A DNA stretch of 64,000 bases from Christensenella sp. UBA7703 (lineage in GTDB: Bacteria; Bacillota; Clostridia; Christensenellales; CAG-138), in assembly GCA_002482505.1 (NCBI GenBank), contig DLGD01000016.1, forward strand, positions 66,485 through 130,484. The letters run 5' to 3'. Position 1 is the first letter of the stretch. Each line of letters starts with the position of its first letter. Under the pieces are notes generated by a model, which saw only the letters and a program-made list of their open reading frames with translations, made no database searches and had not been told where the DNA came from. The position numbers were made by a program, and so were the translations under genes. Positions 42,350-52,288 of the stretch are shown here, piece after piece.

Positions 42350-45300
42350 TTAGCTTGCCTGTTCCGGCGCGGTGGTGATTCCGTTTTCACCGAAGCGCGC
42401 GGAGACCACCTTGCTCACGCCTTTTTCCTCCATCGAGACGCCATAGAGCGTGTCGCAGACCTCCATGCTTCCTTTGCGGTGCGTGATGAGGATGAACTGC
42501 GTCCCATCAGAATAGCGCTTGACATAGTCCGCAAAGCGAGACACGTTCGCCTCGTCCAGCGCGGATTCAATCTCATCGAGCATGCAAAACGCGGGTGGTT
42601 TGAGTTTGAGCATGGCAAACAACAGCGCGATTGCCGTCAGTGTCCGCTCTCCTCCGGAGAGCAGCGTGAGCAATTGTAGTTTCTTTCCCGGCGGCTGGGC
42701 GATGATGTCGATATCGCAACCCAGCACGTCGTTCTTATCCGCAAGCCTCAGCTCCGCCTGTCCGCCGCCGAACAGTTCGGCAAACGTAGACGAGAAGTTC
42801 TGCTGAATCAACTCAAACTGCTTGAGGAACACGCTTTCCATCGTCTCGGTGAGTTCGACGATCAGCGTCTCCAAATCACGCTTGGCATTATTGAGGTCTT
42901 CGCATTGCGTGAATAACTCGCTGTGCCGCTCAAACACGCTCTTGTATTCGTCAATTGAGCTGAGATTGATGTTCCCAAGCCCTTTGATCTCCTGCCTGAT
43001 CTCGTTCACACGCGCGTTGCTCGCGCCGACTGCGATTTCATGCTTGAGTGCCGCCGCGTTTTCATAGGTAAGCTCATATTCGTTCCAGATATGATCCTGC
43101 ATCGAGCCAAGCTCCATCTCAAGCTTGCTCTGCGTCATCTCTTGCTTATGGATGCGATCCGCAAGGTCGCGCGTGCTGGTGAGCAGTTCCTCGCGCCGCG
43201 CGCGCTGCTCATAGAGAGAGGCGGATACCGTCTGCCGCTCTTCCTCAATCTTTCTTTGTGCTTCCTTCTCTGCGCTGGTCAGTGCCGTATCGCTTGCAAT
43301 CTGTGCCTGCATGCCGGAGAGTTCTGCTTCGATTGCGGAAATGTTCCCCTCGTTCTCCTCCGCTTCACGCTCCAGTGCAGTGAGACGAAGGGTCAGCTCG
43401 CGGTGTTCGTTTACAAGGCGCTTTTGTTCGGCATAGATCGCGTCGCGCTCTTTGCTGAGCGCCATGCGGCGCACTTTTTGCTCGGTAAGTTCGCTGGTGA
43501 AGGCTTCGCGCTGTTTGCGCAGTTCGTAGAGCTCGCCCTGTGCGCGGGCAACATCTTCCCGCGTGCTGGCATTGCCTTGCTCAATGTCGGTTTGCTGTTC
43601 GTCCGCGCTGGTACGCTCGCGCTCAACCTCGGTCAGGTTGTCGGTGAGTTGGAGGCGTTCGTCGGCAAGCGTCTGCTCGCTCTGCTCGCTATGCTCCACA
43701 TCGCGCCGGATGATATCCAGCTGTTCCGCCTGTTTTGCCGCCGCGATTTCACAGGCATGCACCGCGTCCCGAAACGAATCCACCTGAATGTCGCAGCGCA
43801 GCACGTCCTGCTCCGCTTTGCGCAGGGCTGCTTTCTTTTCTTCCAGCGCGGCATCCGCCTGTTTGAGTTTTTCGCGGAGTTCCTGAAGCTCGCGTTCGCG
43901 GCTGAGGAGATTAAACGTCTGCTTTTGCAGACTGCCGCCGCTCATCGAGCCGCCGGTGCTGATGATATCGCCTTGCAGAGTTGCAATGTGGAACGCGCCG
44001 CGCGTGCGGTTCTTGAGCGCGATGCCCGCATCCAGATCCTTCACGATAATCGTGCGGCACAGTAGGTAATCCATCACGTTGCGCACGTTGTCGTCGCAAT
44101 CGACCAGCTCGTTTGCCACGCCGATGCAGCCGGGCACGTTGAGTAGAGAGCGCTCCTCGCGCGTGATGCGCGTCGGGTTTAATAGCGCCATCGGCAGCAG
44201 CGTTGCTCTGCCGTAATCCTTGGCACGGAGGTATTCGATGACGTATTTCGCGTCTTCGGCTGTCGGGGTTACGATGTTTTGCAGTGTACCGCCGAGCGCC
44301 ATGGTGATCGCAATCTCGTATTCCTTCGGCACGCGCAGCAGTTCTGCAACAACGCCAACGATGGCTCGCCCAAGCTTTGCGTCATGCGGCGCATCTTTGA
44401 GTATGTTTTTCACGCTCGCGTAATAGCCCTCGCGGGAGCGTTGCATTTCGTCCAGCACTCGCAGGCGGGATTGAATCGAGGAGATCCCCTGCTCATCGCG
44501 CGAGATCTCTTCGCGCAGCGCCGTGAATGCATCCAGCGTTTTTCTGCGATTTTCGACCGAACCGTCAAGGTCGCGCTTCGCCTGTTCCAGACGTTCCGCT
44601 TCCTGTGCGTGTTGCTCTTTTGCAAAGTCAAGTTCTTCCCGTAGACGTGCGGTCTCCTCCGCGCGTCGTTGCGCTTCGGCGTCGATGGCAACCAGCCGTT
44701 CGCCGATGGAGCTCCTCATCGTGTCGAATCGTGCCGCGCTGGACTTGAAGTCCGACGCGCGGTTCATCGCCTCGATGATGCTGTTCTTCATTTCATCGAG
44801 TGCTTCTTCCCGCGTGGTGATATCCGCATCGATGGTCGCAAGCCGTGCTTGGGCAGCTTCCATCTCTTTTTCCAGCAGGTTTAGCGCCGCTTGGCCGGAT
44901 TCATCTCCCTGAAGGCCGGTAATCACTGCACCGAGTTCTTCGATGCGCGCCTTGCTCTGTTCGCGTTCCTGTTCAATACGCTTTTTTGTGGAAAGTGCGT
45001 TCTCGCGCCGTTCGGCAAGCACGTGGCTGTTTCCGACGCGTGTCTCCGCTTCCGAAACGAGCCCCATGAGCCGGTTTTGCTGCGCGTTCATCGCGGCATC
45101 CAGCGTCTTGAGCTGCTCTTCCAATGCGACGCAGGTGGACAGAAGCGTGGCTTCTCCACTTTCCGCAAGTTCTTTTTCCTCGTTCATTTGCCGCATGGTC
45201 TCTTGAATCTGGATCAGCCGCTCATGCGCGCGGTCATATTGGTAGAGAAAGAGATTGACCTCCAGGTCTTTGATTTCGTCCCGCAGGCGCAGATAAGCCC

Positions 45301-45937
45301 GCGCGGACGCGCTCTGCTGCTCCAGCGGAGCAAGCCGGTCGGAAAGTTCCTTTAAAATATCCTCGATGCGCTCGAGGTTTTTCTCTGTGTTGTTGAGCTT
45401 TCGCTCCGCGTCCTCTTTGCGCACGCGGTAGCGCATCACCCCCGCAGCCTCCTCAAAGGCAGCTCGGCGATCCCCGCTCTTGTTGGCAAGAATTTCCTCA
45501 ACCTTACCCTGGCTGATGATAGAATATCCGTCTTTGCCAATGCCCGTGTCGCAAAACAGGTCGGAGATATCACGAAGGCGGCAGTTGTTGCGATTGATGC
45601 AATATTCGCTCTCGCCGGAGCGGTAGACGCGTCGCGTGATGGCAACTTCCGAAAAAGGCACCTTCAGCAGCCCGTCGCTGTTGTCAAATGTCAGCGTCAC
45701 TTCGCTGTAGGCAAGCGCTTTTCTCAACTGCGTGCCGTTGAAGATGACGTCCTCCATCTTGCCGCCGCGGAGTGCCTTTGCGCTTTGTTCGCCGAGCACC
45801 CACCGCACCGCGTCGGAAATGTTGCTCTTCCCGCTGCCGTTTGGGCCAATGATGGCGGTCACGCCCGCGCCAAAACGAATTTCCGTCTTGCGCGCAAAGG
45901 ATTTGAAGCCATTGAGTTCCAGCTTGCTTAGCCTCAT
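42350..45937 (-). CDS. smc: Chromosome segregation ATPase SMC
   Basis: 1195 residues, full length. The N-terminal Walker A is GPNGSGKSN; long coiled coils (about 165-500 and 660-1010) flank a hinge near 510-640; the C-terminal head has LSGGERTLTAIALLFA and the Walker B FCMLDEIESALD. It forms the condensin core with ScpAB and acts in chromosome compaction. Its start overlaps the rnc stop by 4 nt. Confidence 0.97.
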   Translation of the reverse strand: MRLSKLELNGFKSFARKTEIRFGAGVTAIIGPNGSGKSNISDAVRWVLGEQSAKALRGGKMEDVIFNGTQLRKALAYSEVTLTFDNSDGLLKVPFSEVAITRRVYRSGESEYCINRNNCRLRDISDLFCDTGIGKDGYSIISQGKVEEILANKSGDRRAAFEEAAGVMRYRVRKEDAERKLNNTEKNLERIEDILKELSDRLAPLEQQSASARAYLRLRDEIKDLEVNLFLYQYDRAHERLIQIQETMRQMNEEKELAESGEATLLSTCVALEEQLKTLDAAMNAQQNRLMGLVSEAETRVGNSHVLAERRENALSTKKRIEQEREQSKARIEELGAVITGLQGDESGQAALNLLEKEMEAAQARLATIDADITTREEALDEMKNSIIEAMNRASDFKSSAARFDTMRSSIGERLVAIDAEAQRRAEETARLREELDFAKEQHAQEAERLEQAKRDLDGSVENRRKTLDAFTALREEISRDEQGISSIQSRLRVLDEMQRSREGYYASVKNILKDAPHDAKLGRAIVGVVAELLRVPKEYEIAITMALGGTLQNIVTPTAEDAKYVIEYLRAKDYGRATLLPMALLNPTRITREERSLLNVPGCIGVANELVDCDDNVRNVMDYLLCRTIIVKDLDAGIALKNRTRGAFHIATLQGDIISTGGSMSGGSLQKQTFNLLSRERELQELREKLKQADAALEEKKAALRKAEQDVLRCDIQVDSFRDAVHACEIAAAKQAEQLDIIRRDVEHSEQSEQTLADERLQLTDNLTEVERERTSADEQQTDIEQGNASTREDVARAQGELYELRKQREAFTSELTEQKVRRMALSKERDAIYAEQKRLVNEHRELTLRLTALEREAEENEGNISAIEAELSGMQAQIASDTALTSAEKEAQRKIEEERQTVSASLYEQRARREELLTSTRDLADRIHKQEMTQSKLEMELGSMQDHIWNEYELTYENAAALKHEIAVGASNARVNEIRQEIKGLGNINLSSIDEYKSVFERHSELFTQCEDLNNAKRDLETLIVELTETMESVFLKQFELIQQNFSSTFAELFGGGQAELRLADKNDVLGCDIDIIAQPPGKKLQLLTLLSGGERTLTAIALLFAMLKLKPPAFCMLDEIESALDEANVSRFADYVKRYSDGTQFILITHRKGSMEVCDTLYGVSMEEKGVSKVVSARFGENGITTAPEQAS

Positions 45938-46647
45938 GCTTCTTCCTCCAGTACGCCGAGGTGGAGCAGGGCGCTTTTTGCCGCTTCCTGTCCCGCGCTC
46001 TGTTTATTCAAGCCTGAGCCCTCGCCAATCTTCTCACCGGAAAGGCGGACGCAAATGGTGAAGCGTTTCTGGTGCTCTGGGCCTGTTTCATCCATGCATT
46101 CATATTCGAGGGTACCGATATGCCCCTTTTGCACATGCTCCTGTAAACGGGTTTTAAAATCCTTATCCATCTCATCAACGCGCGCTTCTTCCAGTTGGCG
46201 GATCACGTGCTCCAAAATCACTCTCCGCGCATGCTCCAGCCCGCCGTCAAGATAGACCGCACCGAGTACAGCCTCCAGCGCGTCGGAGACGATCGAAGGC
46301 TTGTTGCGCCCGCCGGTGAGTTCTTCTCCGTTACCGAGACGTAGGTACGCGGGGATTCCGAGGGATACCGCCGCATGAAAGAGCGCGTGCTCGCAGACAA
46401 GCCGCGCGCGGTGGCGCGTCATCGCGCCCTCCTGCAACCGCGGCTGCTGTAGATATAGATGTTCACTCACGCAGAGCTCCAGCACCGCGTCGCCAAGAAA
46501 TTCAAGGCGTTCGTTGTGCGTTTGCCGCTTTCCGTCCCCCTTGACAAACGAGGTGTGCGTCAGCGCCGTTTCCAGCAGGGAACGGTCTGCAAACGTATAC
46601 GCAAGGGTTTCCTCCAGCGCGGAGAGCGTGTCATGCTGCTGCGTCAT
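45934..46647 (-). CDS. rnc: Ribonuclease III
   Basis: 237 residues. The catalytic signature NERLEFLGDAVLEL, with the later Asp/Glu in ALEAVLGAVYLDGG, precedes a C-terminal dsRNA-binding domain (GEGSGLNKQSAGQEAAKSAL). It processes rRNA and structured RNA. It starts the rnc-smc-ftsY unit, separated from acpP by a terminator. Confidence 0.96.
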   Translation of the reverse strand: MTQQHDTLSALEETLAYTFADRSLLETALTHTSFVKGDGKRQTHNERLEFLGDAVLELCVSEHLYLQQPRLQEGAMTRHRARLVCEHALFHAAVSLGIPAYLRLGNGEELTGGRNKPSIVSDALEAVLGAVYLDGGLEHARRVILEHVIRQLEEARVDEMDKDFKTRLQEHVQKGHIGTLEYECMDETGPEHQKRFTICVRLSGEKIGEGSGLNKQSAGQEAAKSALLHLGVLEEEA

Positions 46648-46753
46648 CCGGTCTTCCTTTGGTCAATGGATTTTTGTGTTGTATAAGAAACGATGGTTGG
46701 TGAAATTTCGTGAAAAAACAAGCGCGACAAATATGCGCTTGCCATTTGCTTTA

Positions 46754-46793
46754 CAAAAAAACCCGCACCCTCTCTCAGCCTTCGGATGCGGGT
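46754..46793 (-). terminator. Terminator after acpP
   Basis: A 7-bp stem (46761-46767 with 46787-46793) with an internal loop, followed by seven T on the - strand. Confidence 0.85.
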
Positions 46794-46814
46794 AAACTTC
46801 TTACATGTTGGATA

Positions 46815-47039
46815 TTACTTCTTCTCGAGATAACCGACGATGTCCGAAACGGTCTGTACCTTGGGGAGTTCTTCGTCCGGGATCTCGATGTTGAATTCCT
46901 GTTCGAGATCCATGATGAGTTCCACGATGTCCAGCGAGTCGGCCTTGAGGTCGTCGATCAGGCGGCTGTTCATGGTAATGGTGCCTGCGTCGATGTCCAG
47001 TTGCTTTGCGATAATATCTCTAACTTTTTCAAAAAACAT
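46815..47039 (-). CDS. acpP: Acyl carrier protein
   Basis: 74 residues from the ATG at 47039 behind AAAAGGAG. The phosphopantetheine attachment serine is Ser35 in LKADSLDIVEL. It carries growing acyl chains in fatty-acid synthesis. A strong promoter lies upstream (47090-47118), so it can be made apart from plsX. Confidence 0.96.
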   Translation of the reverse strand: MFFEKVRDIIAKQLDIDAGTITMNSRLIDDLKADSLDIVELIMDLEQEFNIEIPDEELPKVQTVSDIVGYLEKK

Positions 47040-47089
47040 GTTCAAAACTCCTTTTCGACGCGTTTTTTCACGCATCTCATTCGCGTAGT

Positions 47090-47118
47090 ATTCTATCGGA
47101 AACGGTGGATTCTGTCAA
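47090..47118 (-). promoter_or_regulatory. Promoter of acpP
   Basis: On the - strand TTGACA (47113-47118), a 17-bp spacer and TAGAAT (47090-47095). The leader is about 45 nt. Confidence 0.85.
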
Positions 47119-47149
47119 TGCTTGCTGCATTGCAGCAGCAGTTGCGCTG

Positions 47150-48169
47150 TTACTCCGCGGCCTTGCCTTCCAGGTCAAACTTTGCAATCTCTTCGCCGAG
47201 CAGACGCGTCACATCCGAGGAGACAAGCTTTTGCGCTTGCAAAATCGCCGAGCGGAACGATTTCCCGTTGGAGCTGCCGTGCGCCTTGATCACGCCGCCG
47301 TTGACGCCAAGCAGTGGCGCTCCGCCGTATTCAGTGTAGTCGAGCTTCTTTTTGAGCTGCTTGAACGCAGGCTTGCAGATCAGCGCGCCGATCTTGGTGC
47401 GAAGGCTCGACATAAGGCCCTGCTTGAGCAGATCCATGATCAACCCCGCCGCGCCTTCCGTACCCTTGAGCACGATGTTGCCGTCAAACCCGTCGCATAC
47501 CACCACGTCAAACTGGCCGCCGAGCACATCGCGCCCCTCGCAGTTTCCGGTGAAGTTGACCGGAGCCGTCTTGAGCAACTGATGTGTCTCTTTCGTGAGC
47601 TCGTTGCCCTTTTCTTCCTCTGCGCCGTTGTTGAGTAGCCCCACACGCGGGTTGCTCACGCCAATGACGCGCTGCATATACGCCGAGCCCATCAGCGCGA
47701 ACTGCACGAGATAATCGCTCTTGCAGTCCGTGTTGGCGCCGCAGTCGAGCAGCAGCATGCAGGAGTCCACGGTCGGCATAATCGTCGCCAGCGCAGGGCG
47801 TTTAACGCCTTTGAGCCGCTTGATGATCAGCGTAGCCCCCGTCAGCAGCGCGCCGGTGCTTCCCGCGGAAAGCACGCAGTCCGCCCCGCCTGTGGCGACT
47901 GCTTCCACCGCGCGCACCATGGAGGAATCCTTCTTTTTGCGGATCGCGAGTGTCGGCTGCTCGTCACAACCAATCACTTCAGATGTATGAACGACAGAAA
48001 CCCGCTTGTCGGAAACGCCGAGTGCAGAAAGCCCTTCCTGAATGATCGTCTCATCGCCGTAGAGCACGAGCTCTACGTCCTTCTTGAGTTCCGGCAATAC
48101 GAGCTTGACCCCTTCAAACACCGCCTGCGGTGCGTTGTCTCCGCCCATTGCGTCGATGGCAATTCTCAT
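47150..48169 (-). CDS. plsX: Phosphate acyltransferase PlsX
   Basis: 339 residues from the ATG at 48169 (MRIAIDAMGGDNAP), with GGGAGAAG upstream. It turns acyl-ACP into acyl-phosphate for phospholipid synthesis. SAGSTGALLTGATLII and DCGANTDCKSDYLVQFA fit the family. acpP follows; fabD and fabG are not here. No FapR-type operator is recognised. Confidence 0.96.
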   Translation of the reverse strand: MRIAIDAMGGDNAPQAVFEGVKLVLPELKKDVELVLYGDETIIQEGLSALGVSDKRVSVVHTSEVIGCDEQPTLAIRKKKDSSMVRAVEAVATGGADCVLSAGSTGALLTGATLIIKRLKGVKRPALATIMPTVDSCMLLLDCGANTDCKSDYLVQFALMGSAYMQRVIGVSNPRVGLLNNGAEEEKGNELTKETHQLLKTAPVNFTGNCEGRDVLGGQFDVVVCDGFDGNIVLKGTEGAAGLIMDLLKQGLMSSLRTKIGALICKPAFKQLKKKLDYTEYGGAPLLGVNGGVIKAHGSSNGKSFRSAILQAQKLVSSDVTRLLGEEIAKFDLEGKAAE

Positions 48170-48302
48170 AGGTGTCTTCTCCCAATTCCGCGGCAAACGC
48201 CTGCCGCAATCCCGGTTGCATCACGCTTTCTTGCAAAAAAGAGAGAATGAGTTCGAATGATAGGATATGTCCTCTTTCCCGCTATCTTCGCATGATTGCA
48301 AT

Positions 48303-48331
48303 ATTATACGAAAAATCCAGCTGTTTCGCAA
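48303..48331 (-). promoter_or_regulatory. Probable promoter of plsX
   Basis: On the - strand TTGCGA (48326-48331, four of six), a 17-bp spacer and a perfect TATAAT (48303-48308). The leader is about 125 nt long and holds the GCGGCA/TGCCGC hairpin. Confidence 0.6.
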
Positions 48332-48383
48332 CGGATATAGGTGTTTTTACAAATCGGTGGCTGAAAAAAGCCGGAGGAGCAAG

Positions 48384-48420
48384 CAAAAAGACTTCCCTTG
48401 TCATAAGACAAAAGAAGTCT
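48384..48420 (-). terminator. Terminator after rpmF
   Basis: A long hairpin (outer arms 48389-48395 and 48414-48420, inner arms pairing with G-U) followed by five T on the - strand. Confidence 0.85.
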
Positions 48421-48477
48421 CTTTGCTTTTGCAAAACTTGCTGTCGAAGGGTTCGACATATTTCGAAGGATGGATGA

Positions 48478-48678
48478 TCAGGCGTTCTTCTTTTCCTTCT
48501 GTTCCATGTCGACGACCAGCTTGCCGCCGTAATACCCGCACGTCTTGCATACCGTGTGGGACGGTACAAGCGAGTGGCACTGCGGGCACTCACCGAGCTG
48601 CACTTCCGCAACTTTGAAGTTGGACGCTCTGCGCGAATCACGCCTTGCCTTGGACGTTTTTCTCTTGGGTACTGCCAT
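48478..48678 (-). CDS. rpmF: 50S ribosomal protein L32
   Basis: 66 residues. MAVPKRKTSKARRDSRRA is the L32 start. It keeps the zinc ribbon (CPQC...CKTC), so it is the zinc-binding form rather than the cysteine-free paralogue. It follows DUF177 by 44 bp, the widespread DUF177-rpmF-plsX order. Confidence 0.97.
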   Translation of the reverse strand: MAVPKRKTSKARRDSRRASNFKVAEVQLGECPQCHSLVPSHTVCKTCGYYGGKLVVDMEQKEKKNA

Positions 48679-48722
48679 GATAATCCCTCCTATTCTTCAT
48701 CTGATAGCCGTTGGGGCTTTGT

Positions 48723-49190
48723 TCAGCCTTCGGCTTCCTCTATGGTGCAATCGCAAGTGGTTGTGTTACGATCCACGCCGCAGACGGGGCATAAGCCCTT
48801 GCAATCCTCCCGGCAGATGCTCGCGATGGGAATCTCTAAAAAGAGATTGTCCAGCACGGCTTTGTCGAGCAGTAGCTCGTCTCCCGAATATGGATAGGTC
48901 TCGTCGTCGGACGCCTCGTCTTCTCCTTTTACAAATCGCTCCGAAAAGGAAAACGCGATGCGCTCGACAAAGGGCTTTGTGCATCTGGCGCATTCGGTGC
49001 TGATCGAGGCTTCCGCCTTGCCGCTCACCGTAAACGCCTTGCCGTCGTAGACATACGTTCCGCTGACCGTGACCGGTTCAGTGAACGAAATGTTCCGTTC
49101 GCCATACACCTGATCGGAAAACAATTCCGCCGTTTCGAAGGGAAACAGCTCTCCCGTTTGCCGAATGGCGTTTGCAACTCGAATCCGCAT
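48723..49190 (-). CDS. DUF177/YceD-family protein
   Basis: 155 residues from the ATG at 49190, with GGTGGAG just upstream. VSGKAEASISTECARCTKPF and ICREDCKGLCPVCG are the family cysteine motifs. In plants and bacteria YceD homologues are linked to 23S rRNA accumulation; it is nearly always before rpmF. Four or more cysteines may hold zinc. Confidence 0.92.
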   Translation of the reverse strand: MRIRVANAIRQTGELFPFETAELFSDQVYGERNISFTEPVTVSGTYVYDGKAFTVSGKAEASISTECARCTKPFVERIAFSFSERFVKGEDEASDDETYPYSGDELLLDKAVLDNLFLEIPIASICREDCKGLCPVCGVDRNTTTCDCTIEEAEG

Positions 49191-49368
49191 GATCTCCACC
49201 GCCTTTGTCGCCGAGGAAATCGGCGCGTTCCTACCTGCCAGCGCGCACAAAACTACCGTGCGTTTCCACGCAACCTTAAGTATTGTATCGGTTCATCCAT
49301 GGTTTGTCAAGGACTTACCGCGTCCGCTCGCGCGTTTTTCGCGTGTGTTTTGGCGTATTTTCTCAGCC

Positions 49369-51294
49369 TCAGCCTCTGCCCCGCCGTGGCGGATAGCCGC
49401 CCTTGCCCCCGCTCTTCTTTCCGCCACCGCGTGAGGCATTCCCGCCATGCGGTTGTGTGCGTCTTGCTGGGTTTGCGCGTTGCTCGTCCGGCGAGAGATA
49501 ATCCGGCGGAACAAGACAGTTTCTGCCGCTACCGATGAGGTCTTCCCGGTCGGCAGAGCGCAGCGCTTTTCGAACAAGCGGCCAGTTTCTGCGGATATGG
49601 CACTGCATCAGCACACGCTGCATCGCCTTTTCTTCCCGCGTTTTTGCCACATAGACCGGCTGCATGGTCACGGGGTCAAGCCCCGTATAGTACATGCAGG
49701 TGGAGGCGGTGCCGGGCGTGGGATAAAAATCCTGTACCTGCTCCGGTCGGTAATTCTTCTCCTTGAGATAGAGCGCAAGCTCAATCGCGTCCTGAATGTT
49801 GCTGCCCGGGTGCGAACTGATCAGATAAGGCACAAGATATTGCCGCATGCCGAGACTCTTGTTGATCGCCTCATATTTTTGCACAAAGCGCTCATAGACC
49901 GCATGCGGGGGCTTGTTCATATACTTCAGCACCCGGTCGGAGACATGCTCCGGCGCAACCTTGAGCTGTCCGCTGACGTGGTGCTCAATCAACTCGTGCA
50001 GGAAGGTATCATCGCGATCCAGCATTGCGTAATCATACCGCACGCCGCTGCGCACAAACACTTTCTTCACGCGTGGCAGTTCGCGCATCTTGCGAAGGAG
50101 CGAAACATAGTCTTCTTCGGATGTGTCGAGCTGTTTGCAGGCGGTAAATCCGATGCACTGCCGGTCCGCGCACACGCCGCTTTTGAGCTGTTTTGCACAG
50201 GCCGGATGGCGGAAATTTGCGGTTGGCCCGCCGACGTCGTGGATATACCCCTTGAAGTCCGGGTCCCAGGTCATCTTCTCCGCTTCGACCAGAATCGAAG
50301 CGTGGCTTCTGCCCGTCACGACGCGCCCTTGATGAAACGTCAGCGCGCAGAAGTTGCAGTTGCCGAAACACCCGCGCGCGGAGGTGACGGAGAACGAAAC
50401 TTCATCGATCGCGGGGATGTGCCCGCGATACATGGGATGCGGTTTTCGCGTATACGGCAATGCGTAAACTTCGTCCAGCTCTTTGGTCGAGAGCGGCATT
50501 GCGGGCGGGTTACAGAGTACAAACCCTTTTTCATGCGGTTGGATCAGGTGTTTGCCGCGCACGGCGTCCTGCTCCCGCGTCTGCATGGCAAATGCCTCGG
50601 CATACTTTCGCTTGTCTTTGACAACCTCGGTATACGAGGGCAACAGCACGGCACCCTTCGCGCTTTCGGCATCACTGACGCGCACGCAGGTGCCGGGAAT
50701 ATCCGTAATCTGAGCAACCGGCTTGCCTGACTGAAGCGCGTCCGCAACCTTGACGATGGCACGTTCACCCATGCCGTAGATGAGGATATCCGCGCACGCA
50801 TCGTAGAGGATGCTGTGGCGCACACGGTCGTCCCAATAGTCATAGTGCGCAAAGCGGCGAAGGCTCGCCTCAATGCCGCCGATGATCAGTGGAACCCCTG
50901 AATATGCCTGCTTGCAGCGGTTGGCGTAGACGATGGTTGCGCGATCCGGCCGCTTTCCGGCTGCGCCTTCCTCCGTGTATACGTCTGTGCTTCTCCTCGA
51001 ACCGGAAACGGAATAATGGTTGACCATGCTGTCGATATTGCCAGAGGAGATGAGATACGCAAGCTTTGGCTTGCCCAGCGCTCGAAACGGCTCCACGCTG
51101 TGCCAGTCCGGCTGCGCGATGACGCCGACGCTGTAACCCCGGCTCTCGAGCACGCGGGTGATAATCGCCGCACCGAAACTGGGATGATCGATATATGCAT
51201 CCCCGCTGACAAAGACGAAATCAAGTTGGTCGATGCCTCGCGCGCGCATCTCCTCGCGGTTGACGGGCGGAAAGGCATTCTTTTGTTTGGCCAT
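49369..51294 (-). CDS. YgiQ-family radical SAM protein
   Basis: 641 residues. The N-terminal domain (FVSGDAYIDHPSFGAAII) is B12-binding-like; the radical SAM motif is Cys-x3-Cys-x2-Cys in GCFGNCNFCAL, with a further CxxC-like region in the middle (KSGVCADRQCIGFTAC). The C-terminus is an Arg/Gly-rich tail (GGNASRGGGKKSGGKGG), as in RNA-binding tails. The reaction of the family is unknown. It stands alone between DUF177 and the DivIVA-like gene. Confidence 0.92.
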   Translation of the reverse strand: MAKQKNAFPPVNREEMRARGIDQLDFVFVSGDAYIDHPSFGAAIITRVLESRGYSVGVIAQPDWHSVEPFRALGKPKLAYLISSGNIDSMVNHYSVSGSRRSTDVYTEEGAAGKRPDRATIVYANRCKQAYSGVPLIIGGIEASLRRFAHYDYWDDRVRHSILYDACADILIYGMGERAIVKVADALQSGKPVAQITDIPGTCVRVSDAESAKGAVLLPSYTEVVKDKRKYAEAFAMQTREQDAVRGKHLIQPHEKGFVLCNPPAMPLSTKELDEVYALPYTRKPHPMYRGHIPAIDEVSFSVTSARGCFGNCNFCALTFHQGRVVTGRSHASILVEAEKMTWDPDFKGYIHDVGGPTANFRHPACAKQLKSGVCADRQCIGFTACKQLDTSEEDYVSLLRKMRELPRVKKVFVRSGVRYDYAMLDRDDTFLHELIEHHVSGQLKVAPEHVSDRVLKYMNKPPHAVYERFVQKYEAINKSLGMRQYLVPYLISSHPGSNIQDAIELALYLKEKNYRPEQVQDFYPTPGTASTCMYYTGLDPVTMQPVYVAKTREEKAMQRVLMQCHIRRNWPLVRKALRSADREDLIGSGRNCLVPPDYLSPDEQRANPARRTQPHGGNASRGGGKKSGGKGGYPPRRGRG

Positions 51295-51397
51295 ACTACC
51301 TGTTTTCTTTCTATTTGATCACACGGATCAAACCGGTTCTATCGGGTGATTTCATAAAAATGATCTGCAGCGTCAGTCAGTCGCTCATGAAAAGCAT

Positions 51398-52165
51398 TTA
51401 TTCGTCTGCGTGGTCAGCCTGATCAAATACCTTCTGGAGTACAGTTGCCGGATCGTTCTGCTGCTGTTGCGCGGTTGGCTCCGTTGGCTTTGCCTGCTGC
51501 TCTTGCGGTTTCGGTGCGGGCGGTTGCGTCGCGGGGGTCGGTGTATATGTCGCCTTCGGCGTGGGCTGCGGCACAGGGGTTGGCGCCGTTTTCGGTTCTG
51601 TCGCAGGCTGGGTTTGCTGCGGTGCGGAGGCGGGCTTCTCACTCTCCTGCGTTTCGTGTTCCGCGATGTTGATCAAAAGCTCATCCAGCCAGTTGACGGC
51701 GGCGGCAGACATCCGCTTTGCGCGGCGATCCGCCTCTTCCTGTGTCAGTTCTTCCAGCGGAATTGCGGCTTTCGCTTCCTCAATGATCTGGGCTTTCGCC
51801 TCTTCTTCCCGCTTTACGCGGTTGACCTTCGGCGCGCGGATGGGCTTGTTTGCGCCGTTTCCGCGCGTGATGGAGCGCGCAGCGGGCTTTTGATCGTCCT
51901 CACGGGTGTTCGCGCCGCCCGGCAAGGCGATGTTCCCCTGCTCAATGCCGGAGTCGATGGCTTTCTTCATGTCCGCTAGAGGCACCTTTTGTCCATGCTC
52001 CAGTTTTTTCATCAGATATTCCATTGCGGCAAGCATTTCCCGTTTTTCCGCCTCATATCGCTCCAGCGTCTCGATGATTTCATCCAGAAATACATCGACC
52101 TGCTCGATGTCATATCCCATAAAAGCGCGCGTAAAAACGTGGTTGACGATCTCGTCTATGCGCAT
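51398..52165 (-). CDS. DivIVA-domain protein with Pro/Gln/Thr-rich tail
   Basis: 255 residues. The N-terminal ~60 residues match the DivIVA lipid-binding domain and first coiled coil (HVFTRAFMGYDIEQVDVFLDEIIETLERYEAEK). A charged middle part follows; the last ~80 residues are low-complexity (TPTPATQPPAPKPQEQQ). DivIVA proteins mark curved membrane at septa and poles. It is 123 bp after sepF, as in the ylm cluster of Gram-positives, but ylmG and ylmH are missing. It may be a divergent DivIVA or a GpsB-like relative. Confidence 0.85.
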   Translation of the reverse strand: MRIDEIVNHVFTRAFMGYDIEQVDVFLDEIIETLERYEAEKREMLAAMEYLMKKLEHGQKVPLADMKKAIDSGIEQGNIALPGGANTREDDQKPAARSITRGNGANKPIRAPKVNRVKREEEAKAQIIEEAKAAIPLEELTQEEADRRAKRMSAAAVNWLDELLINIAEHETQESEKPASAPQQTQPATEPKTAPTPVPQPTPKATYTPTPATQPPAPKPQEQQAKPTEPTAQQQQNDPATVLQKVFDQADHADE

Positions 52166-52288
52166 GTGTGTTGCCCTCCTGCCGACAGAATGCCGTCACT
52201 TGATCTCCTGTAACCGCTTTGGTAAAAAATTGGCACACCAACGCTCTGATGTGCCAGTGAATCCTGTTTCGTTATGCGGCTGTCCTGC

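Larger units (their letters stand above)
48170..48477. other. Intergenic region plsX-rpmF
   Basis: 308 bp. It holds the rpmF terminator (48384-48420), a probable plsX promoter (48303-48331) and a 6-bp leader hairpin near the plsX start (48190-48207). No gene is seen. Confidence 0.65.

Noticed and set aside
48170..48300. FapR operator or fatty-acid riboswitch before plsX
   Set aside because: No match to the FapR box and no conserved fold; only a short hairpin is present.
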